A stretch of 64,000 bases of DNA from Microbulbifer thermotolerans (GCF_900112305.1 NZ_FOKT01000009.1:62001-126000); one strand, 5' to 3'. Shown: positions 43,732 to 53,621, numbered from the stretch's first letter. Translations and numbers: made by a program. Notes: generated by a model not told the origin, from the letters alone.

Positions 43732-44985
43732 TTACTCCGGCTGTCGATTTTCCTTGCGCCCTGGATCGTCATCGGCAGTTTCCTCCTTGTCGAGGCCGTA
43801 GATATCGGGGCGAAATTGCAGCAGACCTTCCCGGTCAACCCACGCGGTCCAGTAGGCGATGTAAACCGGTATCGGCTTTTCCAGCGCCACTCCCCGCGTG
43901 CGATTGCTCAAGAGGATGCGGTCGATGCGCGCATCGCTCCAGCCGTTTTGTTGCGCCAGTATCAGGCGTGCAAATTCGAGCGGCTTTTCCAGGCGGATAC
44001 AGCCGTGACTAAAAGCGCGCAGGCTGTGTTTGAACAGGTGTTTGCTGTTGGTGTCGTGGAGAAAAATGGCTTCGCGGTTGGGAATGACAAATTTAACCCG
44101 CCCCAGGGCGTTCCCAGGCCCGCCCCGCTGCTGCAGCATCACCTTGCCTTTGCGGATCGCGGCGATATTGCCCCTAGAGAAGGGGAGCGTCCGCCCTCGC
44201 TGATTCACCAGCTGGTAACCACTGGCAGAGAGGCTGGCGCCGCCTTTTGGCAATAGTTCGCGCAGGGCGATTTCTCGCGGCACCCGCCAGGTGGGGTTGA
44301 CCTCCAGCCGCGTCATGCGTGTGGCCAGTTGCGGTGTTTTGTGCTCGGGTTTGCCCACCACCACGCGTATGCGGAACTCTTCCTGTCCGCCGTCGATTAG
44401 CCGCAAGCTGAAGTCGGGAATGTTGATCAGGATATAGCGCGGCCCCAATTCCTTGGGCAGCTCCCTCCAGCGTTTTAGGTTGGCGGCCAATATCCTCGCC
44501 ACTTTTGCGGGGGGGACATTCAGGCGCGCGCGGGTGCGCTTGTCCACCAGGGCATCGGCTTTGAGCCCGTGGCGGCGCTGGAATCGGCGCACGGCTGCCC
44601 GCAGTCGTTCGTCGTATTCGTCTGCGGCGTGGCTGTCGCCGGTGTGATCGTTAAGCGGGTAGTCTCCGTACTGCATCAGCAGGCTGCGCAGCTGCTTCAC
44701 TCGCGGATCGCGCATGCCGGGCGCCAAGGGTTGTCCTGCGTCCAGGGGGACCCAGATTTCGCTATCGGCAAGTGCCAGGTAGCGCGCCAGTGCTTCGCGC
44801 AACAGCATGTGCTGGCGGCCGTAGGGTGTAAAGGGGTTGCTGGCACCGCTCTCGGTGGAAGCTGTGGCCTCGGCCGCGTGGACTTGTCCCGGGCCGGGAA
44901 GTAGCCACAGCGTAAGGATTGCGGCGATAAAACTGCCGCGTGTGATCAGGTTTTGGAGGAAATGGAGTCGCTTGCCAACACCCAT
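43732..44985 (-). CDS. L,D-transpeptidase, YcbB type, short form
   Basis: 417 residues, middle paralogue of the triplet. Signal segment (ITRGSFIAAILTLWLLPGPG), peptidoglycan-binding domain (~91-155, RRFQRRHGLKADALV) and YkuD domain with Cys329 in FSHGCIRLEKPLEFA and His310 in IFLHDT. Like the next gene it lacks the large N-terminal scaffold domain. The C-terminal tail is acidic then basic (EETADDDPGRKEN). It is separated from the upstream paralogue by 133 bases and from the downstream one by 3, so the last two are surely co-translated. Confidence 0.92.
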   Translation of the reverse strand: MGVGKRLHFLQNLITRGSFIAAILTLWLLPGPGQVHAAEATASTESGASNPFTPYGRQHMLLREALARYLALADSEIWVPLDAGQPLAPGMRDPRVKQLRSLLMQYGDYPLNDHTGDSHAADEYDERLRAAVRRFQRRHGLKADALVDKRTRARLNVPPAKVARILAANLKRWRELPKELGPRYILINIPDFSLRLIDGGQEEFRIRVVVGKPEHKTPQLATRMTRLEVNPTWRVPREIALRELLPKGGASLSASGYQLVNQRGRTLPFSRGNIAAIRKGKVMLQQRGGPGNALGRVKFVIPNREAIFLHDTNSKHLFKHSLRAFSHGCIRLEKPLEFARLILAQQNGWSDARIDRILLSNRTRGVALEKPIPVYIAYWTAWVDREGLLQFRPDIYGLDKEETADDDPGRKENRQPE

Positions 44986-45118
44986 GGGTTACCCCTGTCA
45001 ACAGGATGCCTTGCCTGCTCACATTGGTAACCTGCGGCGGGAATGGGGCGAAATACCTTTAGGGAATATCGGTGGCGGGTGGTTAGCGGCCGGTGCTCGG
45101 AGTCACCGGCCGCCGATC

Positions 45119-47038
45119 TCACCACTGATTTGCGGAGAGGCCGTCTTTGCCGTAGATGTCGTCGCGGAAGTTGAGATGGCCCCGGCCATCCACCCATGCG
45201 GTCCAGTAGGTGATATATACGGGCACCCGCTGCTTCAGTTCGACCTCGGTGGTTTCGTCACCGGTGGTGAGCTGGTCGATGCGCCACTGGTCCCAGTTCC
45301 CTTCTGGCCGCAGCAGGGCTTCGGCCAGGTGGCGGGGTTTTTCCAGGCGTATGCAGCCGTGGCTGTAATCGCGGTCGGTTTTGGCGAAGAGGCTGCGGGC
45401 CCGGGTGTCGTGCAGATAAATATCGTGCCGGTTGGGGATTTCGAACTTCACCCGCCCGAGGATATTGTCCTCGCCCCCCTTCTGGCGCAACAGGTAGGAG
45501 CCTGCGCCGGCCGCGGATAGGTTTTTCGGTGTCAGCGGCAGATATTCACCGCTGCCGCTGACTACCCGGTAACCCATGTTTTCCATGCCCGTGGGGTTGG
45601 CGCGGGCCTTGGGGAGTATCTCGTTGACCAGAATGCTGCGCGGCACTGTCCAGGTGGGGTTGAAGATCACTTTGCTGACCCGGGTGGTCATCTCCGGGGT
45701 CGCGTGTTTCTTTTTGCCCACCACCACATTCATCGACAGCCTGATGCGATCGTCTTCCACATAGTGCAACTTGTATTCCGGAACATTGACCTGAACGAAG
45801 CGGTTGCCAAGGTGTGCAGGCAGCTGTTCGCGGCGGCGGATATTGATTTCCACAATTTGTGCGCGTGCGGCCGGCGACAGATTCAGGCGTTTTCGGGTTT
45901 CTCGCCCGACAATGCCATCGGGTTTGAGGCCGTGGCGTTCCTGAAAGCGCAGTACCGCTTCGTGCAGTCGCTGGTCAAATCTGTCGCTGTTGGGCTCGCC
46001 GCCGTAGCTGTAATAGTCACCGTAGAGTGCGAGCATATTGCGCAGCAGGGCCACATGAGGGTGGCGCGCGCCAAGAGTCATAGCTGGTCCGGGAGGCAGG
46101 GGGCGCCAGCGGCCACTGGCGGAAAGGCCGCGGAGTCGCGCCAGCTCGTTGCGCAGGGCGGCCACATCCCCACCGTAGGGGGTGTTTTCCTCTATGTAGG
46201 GACCTTCACTGTTTCCAGACAATGGCTCGGAGGTCGCCAGATTACCAGCCTCTTGCCGGGATTCTTGATAGGGGTAGTTGCGGGCACTGGCACTGTAGTT
46301 GCGGGTACTGTAACTGCGGCTGCCCCAGGTGGAATAGTGACGGAAGCGGGTTATGCCGCGCCCGCGATTGTAGTAGTAGCGTTCACGGCTGCGGTCGCGC
46401 GCGTAGTTGCCGGGGGGGCTCACGTCGCTGACGGTGCGATAGCCGCTGTCGGTGGCATTGTTCTGGCGTGATGTGTTGAGCTGCGCTAATTGAAATCCGC
46501 CCGCCTGGTGATAGACGGGGGTGACGCCTTTCGGTGGGCGGCTTTTCGGTGTGAGCTTGTCTAGCTGAGTATCCCGCGCGTAGGAGACGAACGCATCGGT
46601 CAGCAATACGTCCAATACCGCCGCCATCTGCAGGCGTTGGGGTGTGTCGCGGAGAGTGCGGTCGAAGTAGCCCAGGTGGTAGCGGTAGTCCACCATGCTG
46701 CTGGGGTTGCCGGAGCTGGCTGCGGTGAGCTGCTTTAACAGATCGTTGGCCGTATCGCTGAGGTTGTAGTTGTCGAACCACAGCAGCCGGTAGTCGGTGC
46801 GCCGGTAGATGCGGCGCACCGCAGCCGGATTAAAAATGGGGTCCTGTGCCGGCCAGGCGTCGGGATTTTCCTCCAGCCAGAGCACCAGGTGCGGGCGCAC
46901 AGCATTGTCCGGTAGCACCGGTTCTGTCTGTTGATTGGCGGCAAATGCGTAGTAGAGGGCAAAGACGCACAGGCTGCCCAGAGTCAGCAACGGCAGAAGC
47001 GATTTACGTGTGCGGCGTTTGGGGGTGAAATACGACAT
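45119..47038 (-). CDS. L,D-transpeptidase, YcbB type, full-length with a Tyr/Arg/Ser-rich insert
   Basis: 639 residues, close to E. coli YcbB/LdtD (615). An N-terminal membrane anchor (LLPLLTLGSLCVFALYYAFA) is followed by the scaffold domain (~45-180, with the YcbB stretch YRRTDYRLLWFDNYNLSD), a peptidoglycan-binding domain (~320-390) and a YkuD domain with Cys562 in YSHGCIRLEKPRHLA and His543 in IYLHDT. Between scaffold and binding domain lies a low-complexity insert (~188-285), rich in Tyr, Arg, Ser and Asn, which the two shorter paralogues lack. As the most complete copy, it is the likely ldtD orthologue. Confidence 0.93.
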   Translation of the reverse strand: MSYFTPKRRTRKSLLPLLTLGSLCVFALYYAFAANQQTEPVLPDNAVRPHLVLWLEENPDAWPAQDPIFNPAAVRRIYRRTDYRLLWFDNYNLSDTANDLLKQLTAASSGNPSSMVDYRYHLGYFDRTLRDTPQRLQMAAVLDVLLTDAFVSYARDTQLDKLTPKSRPPKGVTPVYHQAGGFQLAQLNTSRQNNATDSGYRTVSDVSPPGNYARDRSRERYYYNRGRGITRFRHYSTWGSRSYSTRNYSASARNYPYQESRQEAGNLATSEPLSGNSEGPYIEENTPYGGDVAALRNELARLRGLSASGRWRPLPPGPAMTLGARHPHVALLRNMLALYGDYYSYGGEPNSDRFDQRLHEAVLRFQERHGLKPDGIVGRETRKRLNLSPAARAQIVEINIRRREQLPAHLGNRFVQVNVPEYKLHYVEDDRIRLSMNVVVGKKKHATPEMTTRVSKVIFNPTWTVPRSILVNEILPKARANPTGMENMGYRVVSGSGEYLPLTPKNLSAAGAGSYLLRQKGGEDNILGRVKFEIPNRHDIYLHDTRARSLFAKTDRDYSHGCIRLEKPRHLAEALLRPEGNWDQWRIDQLTTGDETTEVELKQRVPVYITYWTAWVDGRGHLNFRDDIYGKDGLSANQW

Positions 47039-47298
47039 GGTACCTCAGCAATACTGCGGGGTCCGGTTTGCTGTCAGCGAGCCGGATGCCAGATCGTTAA
47101 TACCTTCCCAACCTGCGGTGGACCAATCCCGTTGTTCGTCGATGTATCGACAGCCCACCTTTGTCATGCATCCCGCGCGACCTTCCTTTATATAGGCCGT
47201 GGTCCGGGTCACTTTGCGCGTAACTCAACCAAACCTGGCCTGTGCAACTAAGTATGGCAACAAATCCGGGATTTGCTTGGCGTGGGCTTCATTTCGCG

Positions 47299-48123
47299 TT
47301 AATGACAATCTTGGCTGCTGAGCCGAAAATGACGGACTGGTCCGCAGGGTTCGCCGTTGTCGTAATTCTGCTCCCACAACTGGGTGGCGCCGCTGTCGTC
47401 GACGGCGACCAATGTACTGGCGCGGGTCCCGTAATCACCAGCCCCGTCCGCGACGGGGTTGCCGTCGCGCTCTTTGATTTGAACGAAGATCGGAGATAGG
47501 GCCATTTCCAGCTCCGGGCCAACACCCGTGTTGGGCAGTGTCTCCGGGTGTGCCCGGGATCTGTCTTGTAGCAGGGTCAGCGCCGGGCGCACGAAATTGT
47601 TGTCGGTGATCTCGCCGCTGATGCCATCCAGCAGCTCCCGCAGCTCAGCCCGGCCTTTTTCGACTTTGGGCCATGGGGCATCCGGTGTGCCGTTGGAAAT
47701 ACCGTGGACTCCACGGGAAAAATTAAAAGGCTTGTGCCGGTTTCCGGCGCAGACCAGCTCCGCCTCGGCACCGAACTGGAACAGCAGGGCGTTGAAACCG
47801 CGGTAAGTCCGATTTGCCAGGCCGGCGGCAAATTCACTGGGAGTGGCATGACTGTGCAGGAAGTCTCTCGGTATATCGCCGCGGGACAGAACCGCTTCCG
47901 GCTCTGCGCGTCGGGGTTCTCTGATATTGGTCACTGCCGCTACGCGCCCGCGGGCGATGCCGGCCCAGGTGCCGCCCGCTTGTAGATCGCGCCCGGCCAC
48001 CACGCCTTCTCCCTGCCAGGGCGCTGCCGGTGCCGCGGGCCTGTCGTAGAACTCGTCGCGATTGGCGAGAAGCAGCAGTGGGTATCGGGGGTGGCAGCGA
48101 TAGGCGAATAGCAGCAGACACAT
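47299..48123 (-). CDS. NRDE (TANGO2-like) family protein
   Basis: 274 residues. The family-defining NRDE is at residues 21-24 in LLLLANRDEFYDRP, preceded by the conserved start MCLLLFAY with Cys2. Further signatures are GGTWAGIARGRVAAVTN (~51-67), GFNALLFQFG and GISNGTPDAPWPKVEKG, and the late GTRASTLVAVDD. The family is found from bacteria to human TANGO2; biochemical function is unsettled (heme handling and Ntn-type hydrolysis have been proposed). It is transcribed divergently from lgt. Confidence 0.93.
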   Translation of the reverse strand: MCLLLFAYRCHPRYPLLLLANRDEFYDRPAAPAAPWQGEGVVAGRDLQAGGTWAGIARGRVAAVTNIREPRRAEPEAVLSRGDIPRDFLHSHATPSEFAAGLANRTYRGFNALLFQFGAEAELVCAGNRHKPFNFSRGVHGISNGTPDAPWPKVEKGRAELRELLDGISGEITDNNFVRPALTLLQDRSRAHPETLPNTGVGPELEMALSPIFVQIKERDGNPVADGAGDYGTRASTLVAVDDSGATQLWEQNYDNGEPCGPVRHFRLSSQDCH

Positions 48124-48316
48124 AGTGGTGGCGTGAAAGTGGGACGAACCGGCAGCATAGCCGATTTGCTCAGACCGGGGATGAATTTCGGCTGCAGGCC
48201 ACTGGGTGTGTGCCGGATGGTCATAAAGGCCGACTACTGGTGAAGATAAAATCGTGATTCATCATTCCTCATCCTTCCTTCATAATGTCGTCCGTTTCGA
48301 AAGGTTGTGAACATCG

Positions 48317-49156
48317 ATGATTCCATATCCCGAAATTGATCCGGTGGCCATTGCGATTGGCCCGCTCAAGGTGCACTGGTACGGACTGATGTACCTGGTC
48401 GGCTTTATCGCCGCTTGGTTGCTGGCATTGAAGCGCTCCGCCAAACCCTGGTCGCCAGTGATTAAGTCGGAGGTGGAGGATTTGATTCTCTACTGTGCCA
48501 TTGGCGTGGTCGCCGGAGGGCGACTCGGGTATATGGTTTTCTATAACTTGGGGGAGCTGGTAGAGCATCCCCTGTCCCTGTTTAAAGTGTGGGAGGGGGG
48601 CATGAGTTTTCACGGCGGCCTCTTGGGGGTGATTGTGGCCGCGACCCTGTATGCCCGCAAAATTGGTACAACTTTCCCAGCCTTGATCGACTTTGTGGCG
48701 CCGCTGGTGCCCATTGGCCTGGGGCTCGGCCGTATCGGAAATTTTATCGGTCAGGAACTCTGGGGGCGACCCACCGATGTGCCCTGGGGAATGGTGTTTC
48801 CGCGGGATCCCGAACTGTTGGTACGCCATCCGTCACAGCTTTATCAAGCGCTCCTCGAGGGCGCGGTCCTGTTCGCAATACTTTGGTGGTTTTCCAGTAA
48901 GCCGCGCCCGCGTTTGGCGGTTGGCGGTCTCTTCCTGACCCTGTACGGCATCTTCCGCTTCCTCGTGGAGTTCGTGCGCGAACCGGACGCCCATATCGGC
49001 TACGAGTGGTTCGGCTGGATGACTCGCGGCCAGGAATTGTGCCTGCCGATGATTGCGATCGGTATAGCGCTGTTGGTGTGGAGCTACCGCACCCAGCCGC
49101 TGCCGGAGTCGCGCAGCGATAAGAAAAACGTTGCCCAGGCGAAAGAGGGGGCCTGA
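48317..49156 (+). CDS. lgt: Prolipoprotein diacylglyceryl transferase
   Basis: 279 residues. Inner-membrane enzyme that adds diacylglycerol to the lipobox Cys of prolipoproteins, several of which are coded in this window. Diagnostic stretches are [40 protein letters not shown] and [23 protein letters not shown] (catalytic Arg region), plus [13 protein letters not shown]. Seven membrane segments are apparent. thyA starts 3 bases after its stop, giving the widespread lgt-thyA pair, here followed by folA. Confidence 0.96.
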   Translation: MIPYPEIDPVAIAIGPLKVHWYGLMYLVGFIAAWLLALKRSAKPWSPVIKSEVEDLILYCAIGVVAGGRLGYMVFYNLGELVEHPLSLFKVWEGGMSFHGGLLGVIVAATLYARKIGTTFPALIDFVAPLVPIGLGLGRIGNFIGQELWGRPTDVPWGMVFPRDPELLVRHPSQLYQALLEGAVLFAILWWFSSKPRPRLAVGGLFLTLYGIFRFLVEFVREPDAHIGYEWFGWMTRGQELCLPMIAIGIALLVWSYRTQPLPESRSDKKNVAQAKEGA

Positions 49157-49159
49157 TCG

Positions 49160-49993
49160 ATGAAGCAGTATCTGGATTTGATGCGCCATGTGCGTGAAAA
49201 GGGCACCCGCAAGAGCGATCGCACTGGAACTGGCACTCTGAGTGTGTTCGGCTATCAGATGCGCTTTGATTTGTCCGCGGGTTTTCCGCTGGTCACCACC
49301 AAGAAATGCCACCTGCGCTCGATTATTCACGAGTTGCTGTGGTTTTTGCGCGGCGATACCAATATCTCTTATTTGAAAGAACACGGTGTGCGCATCTGGG
49401 ATGAATGGGCTGCGGATAACGGTGATCTGGGGCCTGTTTATGGCCGTCAGTGGCGTAGCTGGCCGGCCCCGGATGGCCGTTATATTGATCAGATGGCTCA
49501 GTTGCTCGAGCAGTTGAAAGCCCGTCCGGATTCCCGTCGCTTGATCGTCAGTGCCTGGAACCCCGCCGACCTTCCGGACGAGGGCGTGCCGCCGAAGGCG
49601 AATGTCGCTGAGGGGCGCATGGCGCTGGCCCCCTGCCACGCGTTCTTCCAGTTTTATGTGGCCGACGGCCGCCTGTCTTGCCAGCTGTACCAGCGCAGTG
49701 CCGATATCTTTCTCGGTGTGCCGTTCAATATCGCTTCCTACAGCTTGCTGACACTGATGATTGCGCAGGTGTGTGGCCTGAAGCCGGGTGAATTCATCCA
49801 TACCTTCGGCGATGCCCACCTGTACTTGAATCACCTGGAACAAGTGGAAGAGCAGCTTGCTCGCGAGCCGTTACCGCTGCCGCAGATGCACCTGAATCCC
49901 GAGGTGAGCGATCTTTTCGCCTTTTGTTACGAGGATTTTGAGTTGCGCGGCTACCGGGCGCATCCGCATATCCCGGCGCCGGTGGCGGTATAG
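49160..49993 (+). CDS. thyA: Thymidylate synthase
   Basis: 277 residues. Methylates dUMP to dTMP with methylene-THF, producing dihydrofolate. The catalytic Cys159 is in [23 protein letters not shown]-type [13 protein letters not shown] binds phosphate, and [23 protein letters not shown] is the signature helix. The protein has a 13-residue insert just before the catalytic Cys relative to E. coli ([16 protein letters not shown]), a variant also known from other gammaproteobacteria. The downstream folA gene regenerates tetrahydrofolate, a direct functional link. Confidence 0.97.
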   Translation: MKQYLDLMRHVREKGTRKSDRTGTGTLSVFGYQMRFDLSAGFPLVTTKKCHLRSIIHELLWFLRGDTNISYLKEHGVRIWDEWAADNGDLGPVYGRQWRSWPAPDGRYIDQMAQLLEQLKARPDSRRLIVSAWNPADLPDEGVPPKANVAEGRMALAPCHAFFQFYVADGRLSCQLYQRSADIFLGVPFNIASYSLLTLMIAQVCGLKPGEFIHTFGDAHLYLNHLEQVEEQLAREPLPLPQMHLNPEVSDLFAFCYEDFELRGYRAHPHIPAPVAV

Positions 49994-50003
49994 GTTCCCG
50001 GCG

Positions 50004-50516
50004 ATGAGAGATATCCCCGTAGCCTTAATCGCCGCAGTGGCGCGCAATGGTGCCATAGGCCGTGCAAACCAGTTGCCCTGGCGTTTGTCCGGTGATTTGC
50101 AGTTCTTCAAGCGCGCCACACTCGGCAAACCGGTGGTGATGGGGCGCAAGACGTTTGAGTCTATCGGCCGGCCGCTACCGGGCCGCGAAAATATTGTGAT
50201 CAGCAGCAATCCGGAATGGTCCGCTGCAGGAGTAAAATGTGCTCCATCCGTGGAGCAGGGGCTCGAGTTGGCCCGCCGGTCGGCTTTGGAGTCGGGCGCC
50301 GCGGAGATTATGGTGATCGGCGGCGGGCAAATTTACCGGCAGGCCATGCCCCGGGCCGTGCGCCTCTACATCACTCATGTGGACGCAGAGGTGGAAGGGG
50401 ATGCTTTTTTTCCAGCGCTGGGTGACTGCTGGAAGGAGATCAGTCGCGAGTGTTACCCCGCGTCTGACAGGGACGAATATAGCTACTGCTTAGTTCAGTA
50501 CGACAGGTTAAAATAA
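50004..50516 (+). CDS. folA: Dihydrofolate reductase
   Basis: 170 residues. Reduces dihydrofolate with NADPH. Signature motifs are LIAAVARNGAIGRANQLPWRLSGDL (~8-32), PVVMGRKTFESIGRPLPGRENIVIS (~43-67) and IMVIGGGQIYRQAMP (~102-116). ATG 50004 lies 11 bases after the thyA stop, so thyA and folA are co-transcribed. A short hairpin follows the gene. Confidence 0.97.
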   Translation: MRDIPVALIAAVARNGAIGRANQLPWRLSGDLQFFKRATLGKPVVMGRKTFESIGRPLPGRENIVISSNPEWSAAGVKCAPSVEQGLELARRSALESGAAEIMVIGGGQIYRQAMPRAVRLYITHVDAEVEGDAFFPALGDCWKEISRECYPASDRDEYSYCLVQYDRLK

Positions 50517-50530
50517 AATCATATTGATCA

Positions 50531-50555
50531 AAAAGCTATCATTCTGGTAGCTTTT
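50531..50555 (+). terminator. Probable terminator of the lgt-thyA-folA operon
   Basis: AAAAGCTA pairs with TAGCTTTT (plus one T-G pair) around a short loop, ~15 bases after the folA stop; the right arm ends in a T-rich stretch (CTTTTGTT). Confidence 0.65.
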
Positions 50556-50803
50556 GTTACTATCCGCACAGGTCAGATTGCCACAAGTGTGTGCATATCT
50601 CCCGGGTTTGTTACCTGGTTGTTACCTTGCTACACACATGGGGCAATACTGTCAATCGGCATTTGAATAATCAATTCTGCTGTTTACAATGTGCGGCTCT
50701 TAGCTGTCTTGACACTACTGTTTTTAAAACAAAAGGACACCGCGTTGTGGCAGCTAACTCATCGCGACCATGTTGTGAAATATTGAACCCACTGGGGGGT
50801 CTA

Positions 50804-51586
50804 ATGAAAACCAAGCGATTCATGGCTGTGGCGCTGACCACTGCGCTCTCTGCCGGCGCGCTCTACGGCAGCGTAGCCAATGCGGATACTCTCGATAATG
50901 TGCTCGCCGTCGGTCAACAGAAGACCGCAGCGGCCCAGGCCTCACAAAAGCGCATCGACAAGATTGCCGAAGAGACCAGCAGCCTGCTGCAGGATTTCAA
51001 GGTGGTCAACAAGGAAATCGACGGTCTGCGAGTCTACAACCGCCAGCTTGAGAAGCAGCTGGCCAACCAGCTGGAAGTCATTAAAGAGCTGGACGAATCC
51101 ATTGAAAACGTTACCGTGATCGAGCGCCAGATCCAGCCGCTGATTCTGCGTATGCTGGAAGGTCTGGAGCAGTTCATCGAGTTGGATATGCCCTTCAAGC
51201 TGGATGAGCGCCTCGCCAACCTTGAAGGTGTCAAGAACAACATGGACCGCTCGGATATCACTGTCGCGGAGAAATTCCGCCAGGTTCTGGAGCTGTACAA
51301 CTTCGAAGCCGAATACGCGCGCAAGATCGACAGCTATAGCGATACCTTGAATGTGGCTGGCCAAGATCGCGAAGTAAAAGTGCTGCAGATCGGCCGCATC
51401 GCCCTGTTGGCTCAGACTACCGATTCCAAAATCTCTCTGGCCTACGACAAAGACCAGAAGGCCTGGGTTGAGATCGACTCCGGCGAATACCGCCGTGCAG
51501 TCATGAACGGCCTGAAGATCGCCAAGAAACAGGCCACTATCGATATTATGACCATGCCGATCCCGGCTCCGGAGGCAGCGCAATGA
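50804..51586 (+). CDS. DUF3450-family periplasmic protein, first gene of the TonB operon
   Basis: 260 residues. A signal peptide (FMAVALTTALSAGALYGSVANA) is followed by a long coiled-coil helix (~30-110, KVVNKEIDGLRVYNRQLEKQL) and a mixed C-terminal domain (ALLAQTTDSKISLAYDKDQKAWVEI), the DUF3450 pattern. ATG 50804 has GGGGGG 4 bases upstream; in-frame codons before it lack family character. Its TGA overlaps the next gene's ATG as ATGA. DUF3450 genes regularly head such TonB2-type operons, where the protein is thought to help the ExbB-like channel in the periplasm; its exact role is not known. The ~290 bases upstream show no clear Fur box. Confidence 0.9.
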   Translation: MKTKRFMAVALTTALSAGALYGSVANADTLDNVLAVGQQKTAAAQASQKRIDKIAEETSSLLQDFKVVNKEIDGLRVYNRQLEKQLANQLEVIKELDESIENVTVIERQIQPLILRMLEGLEQFIELDMPFKLDERLANLEGVKNNMDRSDITVAEKFRQVLELYNFEAEYARKIDSYSDTLNVAGQDREVKVLQIGRIALLAQTTDSKISLAYDKDQKAWVEIDSGEYRRAVMNGLKIAKKQATIDIMTMPIPAPEAAQ

Positions 51587-52953
51587 AAACCTCTATCGCC
51601 AAACGCGTAATAGTAGCAGCAGCGGCTGGCCTGATCAGTTTCTCCGCCGTTGCCCAGGATAAAGCCACTTCCCTGGATCAGCTGTTGAAGATGGTTCAGC
51701 AATCAAAAATTGCCGAATCCAAAGAACACAAGCAGCGTGAAGCCGAATTCCGTCGCCAGAAAGCCAATCAACAGGCCCTGTTGACGAAAGCCAAGAACAC
51801 CCGAGCTGCCGAAGAGGCCCGTTCCGAGCGCTTGGAACAGAAGTACCAGGAGCAGGAAGTGATGGTTCAGCAGAAGCGTCAGCAGCTGGACGAACGCCTC
51901 GGTTCTCTGAAAGAACTTTTCGGCCACCTGACCTCCACCGCCGGCGACCTGCGCGCCAACCTCGACAACTCCATCGTATCCGCTCAATACCCCGGCCGCA
52001 CCGAGTTCATCGATACGCTGATCGACAAAATGAACTCCGCTACCAAGCTGCCGACTATCGAGGAAATCGAGCGCCTGTGGTACGAGCTGCAGCGTGAGAC
52101 TGTTGAGTCCGGCAAAGTGGTCAAGTTTACAGCCACCGTTATCAAGCCCGACGGTGAGCAGGTTGAACAGGAAGTTGTACGTGTTGGTAACTTCAACCTG
52201 GTCTCCAACGGTAAATATCTGGAAATGCTGGAAGGCTACAAGCTGGCCGAGCTGGTGCGCCAGCCCGATGGCAAGTACCTGAGCATGGCTCAGAACCTGC
52301 AAAACGCTTCCGCTGGCTTTACCGCTTTTGGCGTTGACCCGACCGGTCCTACTGGCGGTTCCTACCTGAAAGCCATGATCAACAGCCCGAGCCTGGTTGA
52401 ACGTTGGCATCAGGGCGGCATTGTTGGCTACATCATCACCGGCGTCGGTGCGGTTGCGATGCTGCTGGCGATCTGGCGCCTGATCGTACTGTCCGGTGTC
52501 AGTGCCCGGGTTAATGCACAGCTGCGTTCTTCCTCCGCCAATACCAACAACCCCTTGGGTCGTGTACTGGCCGTAGCGGAAGAGAACAAGGGCGTGGACG
52601 GCGAAACTCTGGAACTGAAGATGGAAGAGGCGGTGCTGAAAGAGCGCCCGGCCATCGAGTCCGGTCTGAACCTGTTGAAGATCATCGCCATGGTGGCGCC
52701 GCTGCTGGGTCTGCTGGGTACCGTAACCGGTATGATCATCACCTTCCAGGCGATCACCATCTTCGGCGCTGGCGATCCGAAAGCTATGGCCGGCGGTATC
52801 TCCTCTGCGCTGGTAACCACCGTGCTGGGTCTGTGTGTTGCTATCCCGACAGTACTGATGCACACCATCGTAAACGGCCGGGCCAAGCGCATCCTGCACA
52901 TCCTTGAAGAGCAGAGTGCAGGCATCGTGGCGGAAAACGCCGAGCGTAACTAA
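51583..52953 (+). CDS. MotA/TolQ/ExbB-type channel protein with periplasmic N-terminal domain (TtpC-like)
   Basis: 456 residues. A signal peptide (IVAAAAGLISFSAVAQ) is followed by a periplasmic domain with a coiled coil (~45-105, Lys, Glu and Gln rich) and then an ExbB-like membrane part: TM1 GIVGYIITGVGAVAMLLAIWRLIV (~274-297), TM2 LLKIIAMVAPLLGLLGTVTGMI (~358-379) and TM3 SALVTTVLGLCVAIPTVLM. This domain layout is that of Vibrio TtpC, needed for TonB2-driven uptake. It overlaps the DUF3450 gene by 4 bases and is followed by a second, standard ExbB. Confidence 0.92.
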   Translation: MKTSIAKRVIVAAAAGLISFSAVAQDKATSLDQLLKMVQQSKIAESKEHKQREAEFRRQKANQQALLTKAKNTRAAEEARSERLEQKYQEQEVMVQQKRQQLDERLGSLKELFGHLTSTAGDLRANLDNSIVSAQYPGRTEFIDTLIDKMNSATKLPTIEEIERLWYELQRETVESGKVVKFTATVIKPDGEQVEQEVVRVGNFNLVSNGKYLEMLEGYKLAELVRQPDGKYLSMAQNLQNASAGFTAFGVDPTGPTGGSYLKAMINSPSLVERWHQGGIVGYIITGVGAVAMLLAIWRLIVLSGVSARVNAQLRSSSANTNNPLGRVLAVAEENKGVDGETLELKMEEAVLKERPAIESGLNLLKIIAMVAPLLGLLGTVTGMIITFQAITIFGAGDPKAMAGGISSALVTTVLGLCVAIPTVLMHTIVNGRAKRILHILEEQSAGIVAENAERN

Positions 52954-52967
52954 GAGGAGGCGGCAAC

Positions 52968-53495
52968 ATGCACGCATTGTCTGACGCATGGGCCGCCGTC
53001 AACGCCTTTATGGCGTCGGGCGGGCCAGTACTGTTTCTGATCGCCGGCCTGACCTTCTTTATGTGGACGCTGATTTTTGAGCGCGTCTTCTACTTCCACA
53101 AATCGTTGAAGGAAGACGTAAAGGGAGCGGTGGAGCAGTGGGAAGAGCGCGCTGAGCGCAAGTCCTGGAATGCCCATCGCATTCGTGAAGCGCTGATATC
53201 CCGGGTATCCGAGAAAATTCAAGACAACATGGACATGATCCAGACCTGTGTGGCTCTGGCCCCTCTGTTTGGGCTGCTGGGCACCGTTTGGGGCATGATC
53301 AATGTGTTTGAGGTTCTCGCGATCACCGGTGGCGGTGATGCCAAGCAGATGGCCAGTGGTGTTTCCATGGCAACTATCCCGACAATGGCGGGGATGGTTG
53401 CGGCACTGTCAGGCGTATTTGCCAACACCTACATCACCCGCAAGGCGGAGCGCGAAACCCAGCTTCTGGAAGATCATCTGACGATGGATCACTAA
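52968..53495 (+). CDS. exbB: ExbB-family proton channel subunit
   Basis: 175 residues. Inner-membrane proton channel subunit with three segments: GPVLFLIAGLTFFMWTLIFERV (~19-40), ALAPLFGLLGTVWGMINVFEVL (~96-117) and ATIPTMAGMVAALSGVFANTYI (~133-154). The conserved LGLLGTVWGMI core shared with TolQ and MotA is clear. The short form (no long N-terminal domain) is of the ExbB2 type. A strong AGAGGAGG site precedes ATG 52968, 14 bases after the TtpC-like stop. Confidence 0.94.
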   Translation: MHALSDAWAAVNAFMASGGPVLFLIAGLTFFMWTLIFERVFYFHKSLKEDVKGAVEQWEERAERKSWNAHRIREALISRVSEKIQDNMDMIQTCVALAPLFGLLGTVWGMINVFEVLAITGGGDAKQMASGVSMATIPTMAGMVAALSGVFANTYITRKAERETQLLEDHLTMDH

Positions 53496-53621
53496 GGCGC
53501 CACAGGCGGCAGATACAGCCCGGCTTTATTTGCCGTGAAGGTTTAGCCAAGCCAGAAACTTTCGCCGGGGCATCTCTTATTGTGGAGAGCCCCGCCGAGA
53601 AAGTTTGCTAAGAGAGTTGCT

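Noticed and set aside
49160-49993. 13-residue insert in thymidylate synthase as an oddity
   Set aside because: The same longer form of ThyA is known from other gammaproteobacteria, so it is not unusual.
50517-50803. Fur box before the TonB operon
   Set aside because: No stretch comes close to the GATAATGATAATCATTATC consensus; the operon may be under other control.
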